DNA of 64,000 bases from Saccharopolyspora oryzae (GTDB taxonomy: Bacteria; Actinomycetota; Actinomycetes; Mycobacteriales; Pseudonocardiaceae). The position numbers and the translations under genes are program-made. Of this stretch, positions 1 to 8,684 are shown one piece after another; within the stretch, counting starts at the first letter, position 1; the number at the start of each line of letters is the position of its first letter. The notes under the pieces were generated by a model. That model searched no databases, was not told the DNA's origin, and saw only the letters and a program-made list of their open reading frames with translations. Location: contig NZ_JAQGLA010000003.1 of assembly GCF_027853915.1 (NCBI RefSeq), positions 1-64,000 of the forward strand. The letters are read 5' to 3'.

Positions 1-20
1 GCTCGCCCTCCGCTCGGGTC

Positions 21-76
21 TGGGTCTCGTGAGTGGCGATGGTCGTAAGAACCACCAGCGCCACTCACGAGACCCA
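21..76. terminator. Perfect 18-bp hairpin at left window edge
   Basis: Bases 21-38 and 59-76 are exact reverse complements (arm TGGGTCTCGTGAGTGGCG) around a 20-nt loop. This is a probable transcription terminator for a gene left of the window. It has no U-tract, which is common in actinomycetes. The sequence cannot show which strand it serves. Confidence 0.5.
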
Positions 77-117
77 GCCCCCACCGGAACCGCAGGTGCT
101 CGTCGCCAGGGGGACCA

Positions 118-168
118 CAGTTTCAATTGAAACTGCGGTTCGTCGGGGTGCAGTTTCAATTGAAACTG
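118..168. repeat. Paired 18-bp palindrome (family 1)
   Basis: Two exact copies of CAGTTTCAATTGAAACTG lie at 118-135 and 151-168, 33 bp apart. The outer flanks ACCA and TGGT are complementary, so the pair can fold into one long hairpin with a 15-nt loop. It lies about 85 bp before the cbiG-cobJ start. The core resembles parS apart from its central bases. Confidence 0.9.
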
Positions 169-252
169 TGGTTTTCCGTGCGCCCGGGGAGGGCGGAACC
201 ATGCGGGTGGGACCATGCGGGGGAGGGCTGTCGACCGGGTAGGGGAGTTGCA

Positions 253-1998
253 GTGATCGGTCTGTTCGCGGTGACCGCGGCGGGACGGCGGGCCGCCGCT
301 GAGGTCGCCGGACGGCTGGGGCCGGACGCGGTCGTCGCCGACGGGCCGATCGGATCCGCCGTGCGCCGCCTGTGGGACCACCTCGACGCAGCGGTGTTCT
401 TCCTGGCCAGCGACGCGACCGTGCGATTGGTCGCACCGCTGCTGCGGGACGAGCGCGCCGACCCGGGCGTCGTCTGCGTCGACGAGGAGAAGCGCTTCGC
501 GATCGCCCTGACCGGCGGCCAGGCCGGCGGCGCCAACGCCCTCGCCGAGCAGGTCGCCGACGTGCTCGACTGCGATCCGGTGGTCACCACGGTCACCGGC
601 GCCACCGGTGTCACCCCGCTCGACGAGCTCGTCGAACAGCTCGACGCCACTGTGGACGGTGACCTGGCGTCCTGCGGTGCGGCGCTGCTCGAGGACCTGC
701 CGGTGCTCCTGGTCAACCCGCACGGCTTCCCGCTGCCCGCCCTGCCGCCCAACGTGTCGCCGGACGTCGAAACGCCGCTGTGGACGGTGGTGATCGACGA
801 CCGCCGCCCGACCGAGGAGGAGGAGCGGACGCTGCGGCTGATCCCGCGCACGCTGGTGGTCGGGGTCGGCTCGACCAGCGGGATCTCCCGCACCGCGGTG
901 ATCGAGACGATCGCCCGGCTGGACAGCGAGCACGGCTTGGACCCGCGCGCGATCCGGGCGATCGCCAGCGTGGACCTCAAGGCCGACGAGGACGGCATCC
1001 TGGAAGCGGTGCAGGACCTCGGGTTCTGGCACTCCGCGGACGGCGGCGACGAGCTGTCGCTGCTGACCTACCCGGCCGAGGTGCTGGCCGAGGTCGAGGT
1101 GCCCAACCCCAGCGAGGCGGTGGGTGCGGAGGCCGGTACGTCCAGCGTGGCGGAGGCGTCAGCGCTGCACGCGGCGGCCGAGCTCGGTTACGGCGCCCAG
1201 GTCGAGCTGGTCGCGCCCAAGATCAAGGGCAACGGCGTCACCGCGGCGGCCGCCCGGATCCGCCCCAGGGGGCGGCTTGCGCTCATCGGCATCGGCCCCG
1301 GCGCGGCGGACCTGCGCGTTCCGCGCGCCGACGCCGAGCTGCGCCGCGCATCGGTCGTGGTGGGCCTGGACCAGCACGTCGACCAGGTGCGGCACCTGCT
1401 GCGACCGGGCACCGAGGTGCGGTCCACCGGCCAGGGCGAGGAGGAGGCCCGCGCGACCGAGGCGGTCGAACTGGCCCGCGAGGGACGCGCAGTGGCGTTG
1501 ATCGGCTCCGGCGACGCCGGGGTGTACGCGATGGCGAGCCCGGCCCTGGAGCAGGCCGACGTCGACATCGAGGTAGTCGGGGTCCCGGGCGTGACCGCGG
1601 TGCTGGCGGCATCGGCCCTGCTGGGCGCTCCGCTCGGCCACGACCACGTGCTGATCAGCCTGTCCGACCTGCGCACGCCGTGGGAGGTCATCGAGCGCCG
1701 CGTGCGAGCGGCGGCCGAGGGCGACCTGGTGGTCTGCCTCGGCAGCCCGCGCCCCGACCAGCTGGGCCGAGCGCTGGAGATCCTGGCGGAACACCGCCCG
1801 GCGACGACCCCGGTCGGCGCGGTTCAGCACGCGACCCGAACGGGCCAGCGAATCTGGTGCGCCCCGATCAGCGAGTTCGACCCGGCCGACGTGGACGCGC
1901 ACACCACGGTGGTCGTGGGCTCCTCCCAGTCCACAGTGGTCGGCCACCGGATGGTCACCCCCCGCGGCTACCGCTGGATGGCCACCGAAACCCCCTGA
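253..1998 (+). CDS. cbiG: CbiG-CobJ fusion protein (cobalamin ring contraction/methylation)
   Basis: This 581-residue fusion acts in corrin-ring synthesis. Residues 1-150 match the CbiG N-terminal region and about 198-325 the CbiG C-terminal domain (TLVVGVGSTSGIS). CbiG opens the delta-lactone of cobalt-precorrin-5A. Residues 340-581 form a precorrin-3B C17-methyltransferase (CobJ/CbiH) fold, starting with LIGIGPGAADL and carrying GSGDAGVYAMA near 417. The substrate-site motif that reads [11 protein letters not shown] in the second CobJ copy at 15995-17515 is VVCLGSPRP here, near 492. This domain may therefore be altered or inactive. GTG at 253 is chosen because AGGGGAG lies 5-6 nt upstream; the open frame runs further but contains palindrome-derived sequence. 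It is probably co-regulated with the other cob genes, though no riboswitch precedes it here. Confidence 0.88.
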   Translation: MIGLFAVTAAGRRAAAEVAGRLGPDAVVADGPIGSAVRRLWDHLDAAVFFLASDATVRLVAPLLRDERADPGVVCVDEEKRFAIALTGGQAGGANALAEQVADVLDCDPVVTTVTGATGVTPLDELVEQLDATVDGDLASCGAALLEDLPVLLVNPHGFPLPALPPNVSPDVETPLWTVVIDDRRPTEEEERTLRLIPRTLVVGVGSTSGISRTAVIETIARLDSEHGLDPRAIRAIASVDLKADEDGILEAVQDLGFWHSADGGDELSLLTYPAEVLAEVEVPNPSEAVGAEAGTSSVAEASALHAAAELGYGAQVELVAPKIKGNGVTAAAARIRPRGRLALIGIGPGAADLRVPRADAELRRASVVVGLDQHVDQVRHLLRPGTEVRSTGQGEEEARATEAVELAREGRAVALIGSGDAGVYAMASPALEQADVDIEVVGVPGVTAVLAASALLGAPLGHDHVLISLSDLRTPWEVIERRVRAAAEGDLVVCLGSPRPDQLGRALEILAEHRPATTPVGAVQHATRTGQRIWCAPISEFDPADVDAHTTVVVGSSQSTVVGHRMVTPRGYRWMATETP

Positions 1999-2067
1999 CC
2001 CGAACCCCGGCCGCCGGATCTCCCGCCAGCTCTGGTCTGGGGTGGTCCGCGGTGAGAGGGTGGCTGG

Positions 2068-3498
2068 GTGGTTGGGCACATGTCACCCGAGGAGTTCCGG
2101 GCTTTCGGCAGGCAGGTCGTTGATTGGGTCGCCGACTACTACGCCGGCGTCGAGTCGCATCCCGTTCGGTCGCAGGTGCGGCCCGGGGAGGTTCGGGCTC
2201 AGCTTCCCGCGCACCCTCCTGAGCAGGGCGAACCGTTCGAGGAGGTGCTCCGCGATCTCGACGCCGTGCTGGTTCCCGGTGTGACGCACTGGCAGCACCC
2301 CAACTTCTTCGCCTACTTCCCGGCCAACGCCAGCGGGCCCGCCATCCTCGGCGACCTGCTCTCCAGCGGGCTCGGCGTGCAGGGCATGGTGTGGGCGACC
2401 AGTCCGGCCTGCACCGAGCTGGAGACCGTCGTGGTCGACTGGATGGCCGAGCTGCTCGGGCTGCCCGAGCACTTCCGGACCGATGCGGTCGGTGGCGGCG
2501 TCATCCAGGACTCGGCGTCGAGCGCCGCGCTGGTGGCGTGCCTGGCCGCGTTGCAGCGGGTCAGCGGTGGTGCCGTCGCGAGCAAGGGCATCACCCGGCG
2601 CCACACCCTCTACGTCTCCGAGCACACCCACTCGTCCTTGGCGCGGGCCGCGCGGATGGTCGGCATCGGCGCGGACAACGTCCGGATCGTCGACGTCGAC
2701 CCGGACACCCTGGGCATGGACCCCGCGCACCTGGACGCCCTGATCGCCGAGGACCTCGCCGCCGGGGCCGTGCCGACCCTGGTGTGCGCGACCATCGGCA
2801 CCACCTCGACCACCGCGATCGACCCGGTCCGCGCCGTCGGCGAGGTGTGCCGGGCGCGCGGCGTCTGGCTGCACGTCGACGCGGCTTACGCGGGCGTGGC
2901 CGCGGTGTGCCCGGAGCTGCGCTGGATCAACGACGGGGTCGCCGAGTTCGCCGACTCCTACTGCACCAACGCGCACAAGTGGTTGCTGACCAACTTCGAC
3001 TGCAGCCTGCTGTGGATGGCCGACCGGGCGCCGATGATCGATGCGCTGTCGATCCTGCCGGAATACCTGCGCAACCCGGCCACGGCGTCCGGCGAGGTGA
3101 TCGACTACCGCGACTGGCAGGTGCCGCTGGGGCGCCGGTTCCGGGCGTTGAAGCTGTGGTCGGTGCTGCGCTGGTACGGGGCCGAGGGGTTGCGCGAGCA
3201 CATCCGCACCACCGTGGGACTCGCGCAGGAGTTCGCCGGGTGGGTGCGCGAGGACCCGCGGTTCGAGCTGTTGGAGCCGCATCCGTTCGGGCTGGTCTGC
3301 TTCCGGCCGCTGCTCCCGGAGCAGGACGACGAGCGCGTCTACCAGCTCATGGAGTCGCTGAACGAATCCGGTGAGCTGTACCTGACGCACACCAAAGTGG
3401 ACGGTCGCACGGTGCTGCGGTTCGCGGTCGGCTCGCCGCAGACCGAGCGGCGGCACGTGCAGGCGGCGTGGAAGCGCATTCAGGAATCGATGGGCTGA
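2068..3498 (+). CDS. PLP-dependent aromatic amino acid decarboxylase family
   Basis: This 476-residue group II decarboxylase (DDC/TyrDC fold) would convert an aromatic L-amino acid to its amine plus CO2. Its length is normal for the family. It shows the N-terminal substrate region (THWQHPNFFAYFPA), the PLP-binding Asp context HVDAAYAG near residue 270 and the Schiff-base lysine in NAHKWLLTNFDCS near 304. GTG at 2068 has GAGAGGG seven bases upstream; ATG at 2080 is an alternative. It follows the CbiG-CobJ gene by 69 bp but has no obvious link to B12. Substrate (Tyr, Trp, Dopa or Phe) cannot be read from the sequence. Confidence 0.9.
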   Translation: MVGHMSPEEFRAFGRQVVDWVADYYAGVESHPVRSQVRPGEVRAQLPAHPPEQGEPFEEVLRDLDAVLVPGVTHWQHPNFFAYFPANASGPAILGDLLSSGLGVQGMVWATSPACTELETVVVDWMAELLGLPEHFRTDAVGGGVIQDSASSAALVACLAALQRVSGGAVASKGITRRHTLYVSEHTHSSLARAARMVGIGADNVRIVDVDPDTLGMDPAHLDALIAEDLAAGAVPTLVCATIGTTSTTAIDPVRAVGEVCRARGVWLHVDAAYAGVAAVCPELRWINDGVAEFADSYCTNAHKWLLTNFDCSLLWMADRAPMIDALSILPEYLRNPATASGEVIDYRDWQVPLGRRFRALKLWSVLRWYGAEGLREHIRTTVGLAQEFAGWVREDPRFELLEPHPFGLVCFRPLLPEQDDERVYQLMESLNESGELYLTHTKVDGRTVLRFAVGSPQTERRHVQAAWKRIQESMG

Positions 3499-4400
3499 CG
3501 TACCCGGCGTTCGCGCGGGCGCACCGGGGCTGCTCGGTCCGGGCGGGTGCCGAGCACGCAGGACGCGGCGCCGAGCGCGATGCCGAGCGCTGTCGCGATC
3601 GTCGGGGTTTCGCCGAGCAGGGGCCAGGCCAGCAGCGCGGCGACCGGTGGCACGGCGCTGAACAGGGCGCTCGCCCGGCTCGCCCCGCCGACGCCGACCG
3701 CTCGCAGGTAGCACGAGATGCCGATGACGGATCCCGCCAGCACCAGCCACGCCAGCACCGCAGCGGCCTGCACCCAGTGCGTGACGTGTCCGTTCTCGAA
3801 GAGCGCGAGCACGCCGACCGCGGCAGCCGCAGCGGCGGACTGCACCGCTCCGCCGGCTCGCGGATCGATCGGCCCGCAGAACCGCTGCTGGTAGAGACCG
3901 CCGGCGGAGAAGCCCAGGAGTCCGACCAGGGTGAGCAGGATGCCCGGGTTCAACGTGCCTTCGGCGAGCACCTGGCCGCCGAGGGTGACGACCACGGCGA
4001 GCACGCCGACGACGAGTCCCGCCAGGCGGACCCGGCTCAGCCGCTCGCGCAGCAGCACGGCCGCCAGCGCTGCGGTGAGGACCGGGTTCATGGCGATCAC
4101 CAGCGCGGTCACCGACGCCGGAACGCCGACGCTCATCCCGCCGTAGCAGCCGCCGAACTGCGCCCCGTAGGTGAGGATTCCGGACGCGGCCGCGTGCCCC
4201 AGCTGCCTGCCGCGCGGCCAGTCGGCGTGGGATGCGGTCGCGATCACCGCGAGCAGCGCGGCGGCCATCGCCAGGCGCACGGTGGTCAGCAGGAACGGGG
4301 GAGCGGCGGCGACGCCCAGCTTCCCGGTGGGGAATCCGCTGGCCCAGATGAACACGATCGGCGCTGCCAGCGACAGCGGGATCGAGCGCGCGGTCTTCAT
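3480..4400 (-). CDS. EamA/DMT-family transporter
   Basis: This 306-residue inner-membrane protein of the drug/metabolite transporter superfamily has about ten hydrophobic helices in two EamA repeats (FIWASGFPTGK near the N-terminus; AMNPVLTAALAAVLLRE at the end of repeat 1). Such proteins export small metabolites or amino acids; the substrate is unknown. Its 3' end overlaps the decarboxylase gene by 19 bp, tail to tail. ATG at 4400 is chosen because the first helix starts directly after MKTARS; the upstream frame is not membrane-like. It diverges from the LysR gene at 4492 and is very likely controlled by it. Confidence 0.85.
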   Translation of the reverse strand: MKTARSIPLSLAAPIVFIWASGFPTGKLGVAAAPPFLLTTVRLAMAAALLAVIATASHADWPRGRQLGHAAASGILTYGAQFGGCYGGMSVGVPASVTALVIAMNPVLTAALAAVLLRERLSRVRLAGLVVGVLAVVVTLGGQVLAEGTLNPGILLTLVGLLGFSAGGLYQQRFCGPIDPRAGGAVQSAAAAAAVGVLALFENGHVTHWVQAAAVLAWLVLAGSVIGISCYLRAVGVGGASRASALFSAVPPVAALLAWPLLGETPTIATALGIALGAASCVLGTRPDRAAPVRPRERRVRQPIDS

Positions 4401-4441
4401 GATCCCAGGTTCGCCGCCGTCCCCCAGCCGCGTCCAACGAC

Positions 4442-4475
4442 GATAAGCAATCGCGATCGATTGCGGACGCTTATC
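4442..4475. promoter_or_regulatory. Candidate LysR operator between divergent genes
   Basis: GATAAGC at 4442-4448 and GCTTATC at 4469-4475 form an inverted repeat, with a further AATCG/CGATT dyad inside. It lies in the 91-bp gap between the EamA gene and its LysR-type regulator. An AT-containing dyad there is typical of a LysR site that also autoregulates. Binding is inferred. Confidence 0.5.
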
Positions 4476-4491
4476 AGTTATTCTCGGAAGC

Positions 4492-5346
4492 ATGAGCGCT
4501 GTGCTGGACGTCGTCGCGCTGCGGAGCCTGGTCGCGGTGGCCGACTGCGGCGGATTCCACCGGGCCGCCGCCGCGTTGTCGCTGACGCAGTCCGCGGTCA
4601 GCCAGCACGTGCGCAAGCTGGAGCGGGTGGTCGACCGGAAGCTGGTCAGCAGGGAAGGGCGGCAGGCGAGGTTCACGTCGTCCGGGGAGCTGCTGCTGGC
4701 CGAAGCGCGGCGCATCCTCGACGTGCACGACTCGGCGCTGCGCCGCCTCGGTGCTGAAGAGCCGCACACGCTCGTCTTCGGCTCCACCGAGCACGCCGCC
4801 GACCGGCTGCTCCCGGAGCTGGCCACCCGGCTCCGCGCGGCCTTCCCGGAGTGGGAGGTGCGGTTCCGGCTCGACCGGACGGCCCGGCTGGCGGACGCGG
4901 TCGACCGCGGCAGCATCGACATCGCGCTGCTGATCGACTACGCCAACAGCGGCCACGACCGCGAAGCCGGGCAGTTCCGCTTGGAGTGGTACGCCGCCCC
5001 GGACTGGGAACCGCCCGCGGCCGGCGAACCGCTGCCGATGGTCGTCTTCGACGAGCCGTGCATCACGCGGCGGCTCGCGGTCCGAGCGGTGACCGACACC
5101 GGTCAGCAGCCGGATCTGGTGTGCGAGGCCGCCGATCTGGCCGGGGTGCTCGCGGCCGTGCGCTCCGGACTGGGGGTGGCGCTGCTGCCGTCGGCGAAGC
5201 CGCGCCTGGAAGGGCTCGTCGTGCGCGACGACCTGCCGCGCCTCGGACCTGCTCCGCTGCGCGTCCGGGTTCGCCAGGGGTTGGGCGAGGACGTCGTGGA
5301 CCTGGCTGCGAAAGCGGTCGGCGAAGCCCTCGCCGTGCACTCGTGA
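4492..5346 (+). CDS. LysR-family transcriptional regulator
   Basis: This 284-residue LTTR has an N-terminal winged helix-turn-helix (about residues 5-65; ALSLTQSAVSQHVRKLE is the classic recognition region) and a C-terminal effector-binding domain (about 90-284). ATG at 4492 is preceded by CGGAAG. It is transcribed away from the EamA transporter, and the shared 91-bp region carries a dyad. The usual logic is that the regulator senses a small molecule and controls the exporter. The ligand is unknown. Confidence 0.88.
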   Translation: MSAVLDVVALRSLVAVADCGGFHRAAAALSLTQSAVSQHVRKLERVVDRKLVSREGRQARFTSSGELLLAEARRILDVHDSALRRLGAEEPHTLVFGSTEHAADRLLPELATRLRAAFPEWEVRFRLDRTARLADAVDRGSIDIALLIDYANSGHDREAGQFRLEWYAAPDWEPPAAGEPLPMVVFDEPCITRRLAVRAVTDTGQQPDLVCEAADLAGVLAAVRSGLGVALLPSAKPRLEGLVVRDDLPRLGPAPLRVRVRQGLGEDVVDLAAKAVGEALAVHS

Positions 5347-5358
5347 GGGTCGGCGATC

Positions 5359-5397
5359 TCACGCGAGAACGGCGCTCCGCGCGGGGTTCTCGCGTGA
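5359..5397. terminator. Bidirectional hairpin between convergent genes
   Basis: TCACGCGAGAAC at 5359-5370 pairs perfectly with GTTCTCGCGTGA at 5386-5397 (12 bp, 15-nt loop). It lies between the LysR gene end (5346) and the DUF1876 gene end (5412), so it can terminate transcription from both sides. Confidence 0.6.
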
Positions 5398-5411
5398 AAT
5401 CGCCGTCGGTG

Positions 5412-5681
5412 TCAGGCTGGTAGGTGCACGCGGCGGTGGAGGCGTTCTCCGATGTCCTTGGCCGCGTTGTCCAGCAGTTTGTGCGCCAGTTCGAACAGGG
5501 CGCGGGCGATCGCGATCTCGTCGCCGATCTGCGGTACCTCCGGGTCGTCCGGGTGGCGTCGCGCGGTTCCGTGGCCGTGCAGCGCCTGACCGGCCGGAGT
5601 GGTGAACCCGACGTCGGCGGTGGTCTTCGACCCCGCCTCCACGACCTGCAGGTTCAACGTGATCGTGTGCGTCTCGTTCAT
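5412..5681 (-). CDS. DUF1876 domain-containing protein
   Basis: This 89-residue protein matches the small actinobacterial DUF1876 family (dsRBD-like fold). It has a beta-strand-rich N-terminus (THTITLNLQVVEAG), a central GHGTARRHPDDPEVPQIGDE segment and a C-terminal helix (ALFELAHKLLDNAAKDI). The function is unknown. The ATG at 5681 has a strong GGAGG ten bases upstream. It stands alone, convergent with the LysR gene. The family assignment rests on recalled patterns. Confidence 0.75.
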   Translation of the reverse strand: MNETHTITLNLQVVEAGSKTTADVGFTTPAGQALHGHGTARRHPDDPEVPQIGDEIAIARALFELAHKLLDNAAKDIGERLHRRVHLPA

Positions 5682-5807
5682 GGTGGCCTCCTGGTCCCCG
5701 TCGGCCCGCTGGTGCAGGCCGTTTCAGGTCGCCGTAACCCCCAGCATGCGCGCGCTCCCGGGCCGGCGAAAGGCCGATGTTCATCCGTTCGGAGTAGTCG
5801 TGGACCA

Positions 5808-5898
5808 CAGTTTCAATTGAAACTGCGGAAACCCGGTGATCGCATCCGCGGTACCGCCACGCACGGTAGGTCTGGAAAAACCTCACTTGAAACTGCGG
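5808..5898. repeat. Family-1 palindrome plus decayed half copy
   Basis: An exact CAGTTTCAATTGAAACTG lies at 5808-5825. At 5881-5898 only the right half survives (TTGAAACTGCGG preceded by CCTCAC). The segment from 5682 to about 5930 otherwise holds no gene and separates the DUF1876 promoter from the cobalamin riboswitch. Confidence 0.8.
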
Positions 5899-5934
5899 CA
5901 TTCCGGTGATCGCGGTCACCGGGGTTTGACCCGG

Positions 5935-6140
5935 GGGTGGTGATCGCGGAAGGATTCCGCCGCCGACAGTGCAGGAACCCGGTGCGAATCCGGGACGGTC
6001 CCGCCACTGTGACCGGGGAGCGGCCCCCGCTCGAGGCCACGGCTGCCACGCAGCTGGAAGGCCGGGGTGCCGCGTCGATCCGGGAGTCAGGAGACTGCGC
6101 GCCGGCCCCGCGTCGCACCGCGGCGCGCGGACACCGAGCC
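5935..6140 (+). promoter_or_regulatory. Cobalamin (B12) riboswitch upstream of cobalt transporter
   Basis: The leader carries adenosylcobalamin-riboswitch hallmarks in order: a CCCGGTGCGAATCCGGG stem at 5978-5994, the B12-box region GCCACTGTGACC from 6003, and the distal GAGTCAGGAGAC at 6084-6095. It ends 35-90 bp before the permease start, whose AGGAGG lies at about 6158. It should switch off the permease, and possibly the CysG-type gene behind it, when B12 is plentiful. Confidence 0.9.
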
Positions 6141-6174
6141 CCTCGGGCGGGAAACCCAGGAGGTCGGAGAACCC

Positions 6175-7227
6175 ATGCACGGGGAATCCGGAACGGAACA
6201 GCAGCGCGCCGGTTGGGGCGCGGCGGAGCGGCGCAAAGCGGCGGTCGTGCTGGCCGCGGTAGGGGTGTTGCACCTGGTGGGCTGGGGTGCCTACCTGCTG
6301 CACCACGACAACTTCGGCATGGCGGGCGGGCTCGCCGCAGCGGGCACCACGGCGTACCTGCTCGGCCTGCGCCACGGCTTCGACGCCGACCACGTCGCGG
6401 TGATCGACGACGCCACGCGGCTGCTGATGCAACGCGGACGGCGTCCGGTCTCGACCGGCATGTGGTTCGCGCTCGGGCACGCCAGCGTCGTGCTCTTTCT
6501 CGCGTTCGCGGTCGCGTTCATCGCCGGGCCCGCCGCGCAGGAGTGGGCGGAGCAGGCCGGGGTGCAGGTCTCGACGGTCGTGGACCTGATCGTGATCGCG
6601 GTGCTGACCGCGCTGGCCGTGCTCAACGCGCTGGTCCTGCGCGACGCGGTGCGCCTGCTGCGCCGGGCGCGGCGCGGTGACGTCGACGAGGCCGAGGTCG
6701 AGATGGTGCTCGGTCGGCGCGGGTTGCTCGCGCGGCTGCTGCGCGGGCGGACGCGCACCATCGCCCGCTCCTGGCACCTGTTCGGGATCGGGCTGCTGTT
6801 CGGCCTCGGCATGCAGACCGCGACCGAGATCACCGTGCTCGCCATGGTCACGCCGGGGCAGCTTTCGCCGATCGCGGTGCTGAGCCTGCCGCTGCTGTTC
6901 GCCGCGGGGATGTGCACTGTGGACAGCGTGGACGGCATGCTGATGTCCCGCGCCTACACCTGGTCGCTGGCCCAGCCGCTGCGGCGGCTGTGGGTGAACG
7001 TGACCACCACCGCGTTGACCGTGGTGCTGGCGGCGGTCGTCGCGCTGGTCGTGCTCGCCGGGGTGCTCGACGAGCTCGGCGTGCCGAACACCACGCCGAT
7101 CGCGGCGATCAGCGACCACTTCGAGCTGCTCGGCTATCTGACGCTGGCCGTTTTCATGGCAGTATGGGGCGGCGCCGCGCTCTGGTGGAGCCTGTCCTCC
7201 CACCGCGATCGGGCGGAGCGCGCGTGA
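6175..7227 (+). CDS. HoxN/NiCoT-family nickel/cobalt permease
   Basis: This 350-residue membrane protein imports Co2+ or Ni2+. The second helix carries the NiCoT signature RHGFDADHVAVID (about residues 65-77, the HX4DH metal site). A second conserved stretch is FGLGMQTATEITVLA, and about eight hydrophobic helices are visible. A charged linker (about 155-195) separates the two halves. ATG at 6175 has AGGAGG about ten bases upstream, directly after the B12 riboswitch. The riboswitch context argues for cobalt supply to corrin synthesis. The CysG-type gene follows in the same direction. Confidence 0.92.
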   Translation: MHGESGTEQQRAGWGAAERRKAAVVLAAVGVLHLVGWGAYLLHHDNFGMAGGLAAAGTTAYLLGLRHGFDADHVAVIDDATRLLMQRGRRPVSTGMWFALGHASVVLFLAFAVAFIAGPAAQEWAEQAGVQVSTVVDLIVIAVLTALAVLNALVLRDAVRLLRRARRGDVDEAEVEMVLGRRGLLARLLRGRTRTIARSWHLFGIGLLFGLGMQTATEITVLAMVTPGQLSPIAVLSLPLLFAAGMCTVDSVDGMLMSRAYTWSLAQPLRRLWVNVTTTALTVVLAAVVALVVLAGVLDELGVPNTTPIAAISDHFELLGYLTLAVFMAVWGGAALWWSLSSHRDRAERA

Positions 7228-7363
7228 CCGACGTCCACGGGTTGGTTCGGGGTGGCGCCGAGCGGCCGGACCGGTGATCGTGAGCCACGACGAAGTGGCC
7301 AACCGCCCCTGTGAGCACGAATCCCCGGCGATGGCGTCGGGCGAGCACGACTGGACTACGGAC

Positions 7364-8587
7364 ATGACCAAGCACCTTGAGCACCACTACTTCGCCGGCC
7401 TGGACCTCACCGGGAAGCGGGTGGTCGTCGTCGGCGCGGGCACCGTCGCGCAGCGCCGGGTTCCGCGCCTGATCAACGCCGGTGCGCGGGTCGAGGTCAT
7501 CGCGCCGGAGGCGACTCCCGCCGTTGAAGCGATGGCCGAGGCGGGCGAGCTGATCTGGCACCAGCGCCCTTACGCGACTGGTGATCTCGACGGCGCTTGG
7601 TACGTCGTGGCGTGCGCGACCGGAACCGAGGTGAACGCGGCGGTCGCGGCCGAGGCCGAGCAGAACCGGATCTTCTGCGTGCGCGCCGACGACGCCTCGC
7701 AGGGCACGGCAGTGACACCGGCGGTGGCGCAGCACGGCGGGCTGCTGCTCGGCGTGCTGTCCGGCGGCGAGCACCGGCGTTCGGCCGCCGTTCGCGACGC
7801 GCTCGTCGAGGCGTTGCGGACCGGCGTGGTCGACGAGCGCTCCGAGCCGCCGTCGCCGGGGGTGGCCCTGGTCGGTGGCGGGCCGGGCGATCCGGACCTG
7901 ATCACGGTGCGCGGGCGTCAGCTGCTGGGGCGCGCGGACGTGGTGATCACCGACCGGCTGGCGCCGCGCGAGCTGCTCGAGGAGCTCGGTCCGCACGTGG
8001 AAGTGGTCGACGCTTCGAAGATCCCGTACGGGCGGGCGGCGAACCAGGACGTGATCAACTCGCTGCTGATCGAGCACGCCAAGGCCGGGAAGTTCGTGGT
8101 GCGGCTCAAGGGCGGCGACCCCTACCTGTTCGGGCGCGGCTTCGAGGAGCTGCTGGCGTGCGTCGAGGCCGGTGTCGCGGTGACGGCGGTTCCCGGGATC
8201 ACCAGTGCTTTCGCGGCTCCGTCCGCGGCGGACGTGCCGGTGACGCACCGCGGTGTCGCGCACGAGGTCGTGGTCGTGTCCGGACACGTCGGACCGCACG
8301 ACGAGCAGTCCCTTGTGGACTGGCCGTCGCTGGGACGGCTGCGCGGGACCATCGTGCTGATGATGGGCGTCAAGCGGATCGCGGAGTTCGCGGCGGTTCT
8401 GGTGGAGCACGGCCGCGACCCGAAGACCCCGGTCGCGGTGGTGCAGGAAGGCACCACGCGCAACCAGAAGACGCTCCGCACGACGCTGGGCGAGGCCGCC
8501 GAGGCGATCCGCGAAGCCGAGATCAAGCCGCCGGCGACCATCGTGATCGGCCCAGTCGCCGACCTGGCCCCCGAATCGCGCCGGTAG
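7364..8587 (+). CDS. cysG: CysG-type precorrin-2 dehydrogenase / uroporphyrinogen-III C-methyltransferase
   Basis: This two-domain protein (407 residues from ATG 7364) starts the siroheme/corrin branch. The N-terminal NAD-binding domain (VVVVGAGTVAQRR near residue 20) matches precorrin-2 dehydrogenase (Met8/SirC). From about residue 165 (LVGGGPGDPDLITV) it is a SAM-dependent CobA/SUMT domain with VRLKGGDPYLFGRG near 245, which makes precorrin-2 from uroporphyrinogen III. The frame is open back to GTG 7274, but those 30 residues are unlike the family, so 7364 is preferred; no strong ribosome site marks either. It is probably co-transcribed with the permease under the B12 riboswitch. Confidence 0.92.
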   Translation: MTKHLEHHYFAGLDLTGKRVVVVGAGTVAQRRVPRLINAGARVEVIAPEATPAVEAMAEAGELIWHQRPYATGDLDGAWYVVACATGTEVNAAVAAEAEQNRIFCVRADDASQGTAVTPAVAQHGGLLLGVLSGGEHRRSAAVRDALVEALRTGVVDERSEPPSPGVALVGGGPGDPDLITVRGRQLLGRADVVITDRLAPRELLEELGPHVEVVDASKIPYGRAANQDVINSLLIEHAKAGKFVVRLKGGDPYLFGRGFEELLACVEAGVAVTAVPGITSAFAAPSAADVPVTHRGVAHEVVVVSGHVGPHDEQSLVDWPSLGRLRGTIVLMMGVKRIAEFAAVLVEHGRDPKTPVAVVQEGTTRNQKTLRTTLGEAAEAIREAEIKPPATIVIGPVADLAPESRR

Positions 8588-8684
8588 TTCTCGCTCGTCG
8601 ACTGCCGCGTGTTCGACGGCTCGGCGCGAGCCTTCGCTTCTCCGCCGTTCCGGTGCCGGTGCCTGGGAGTGGATCGCCTTGCGG

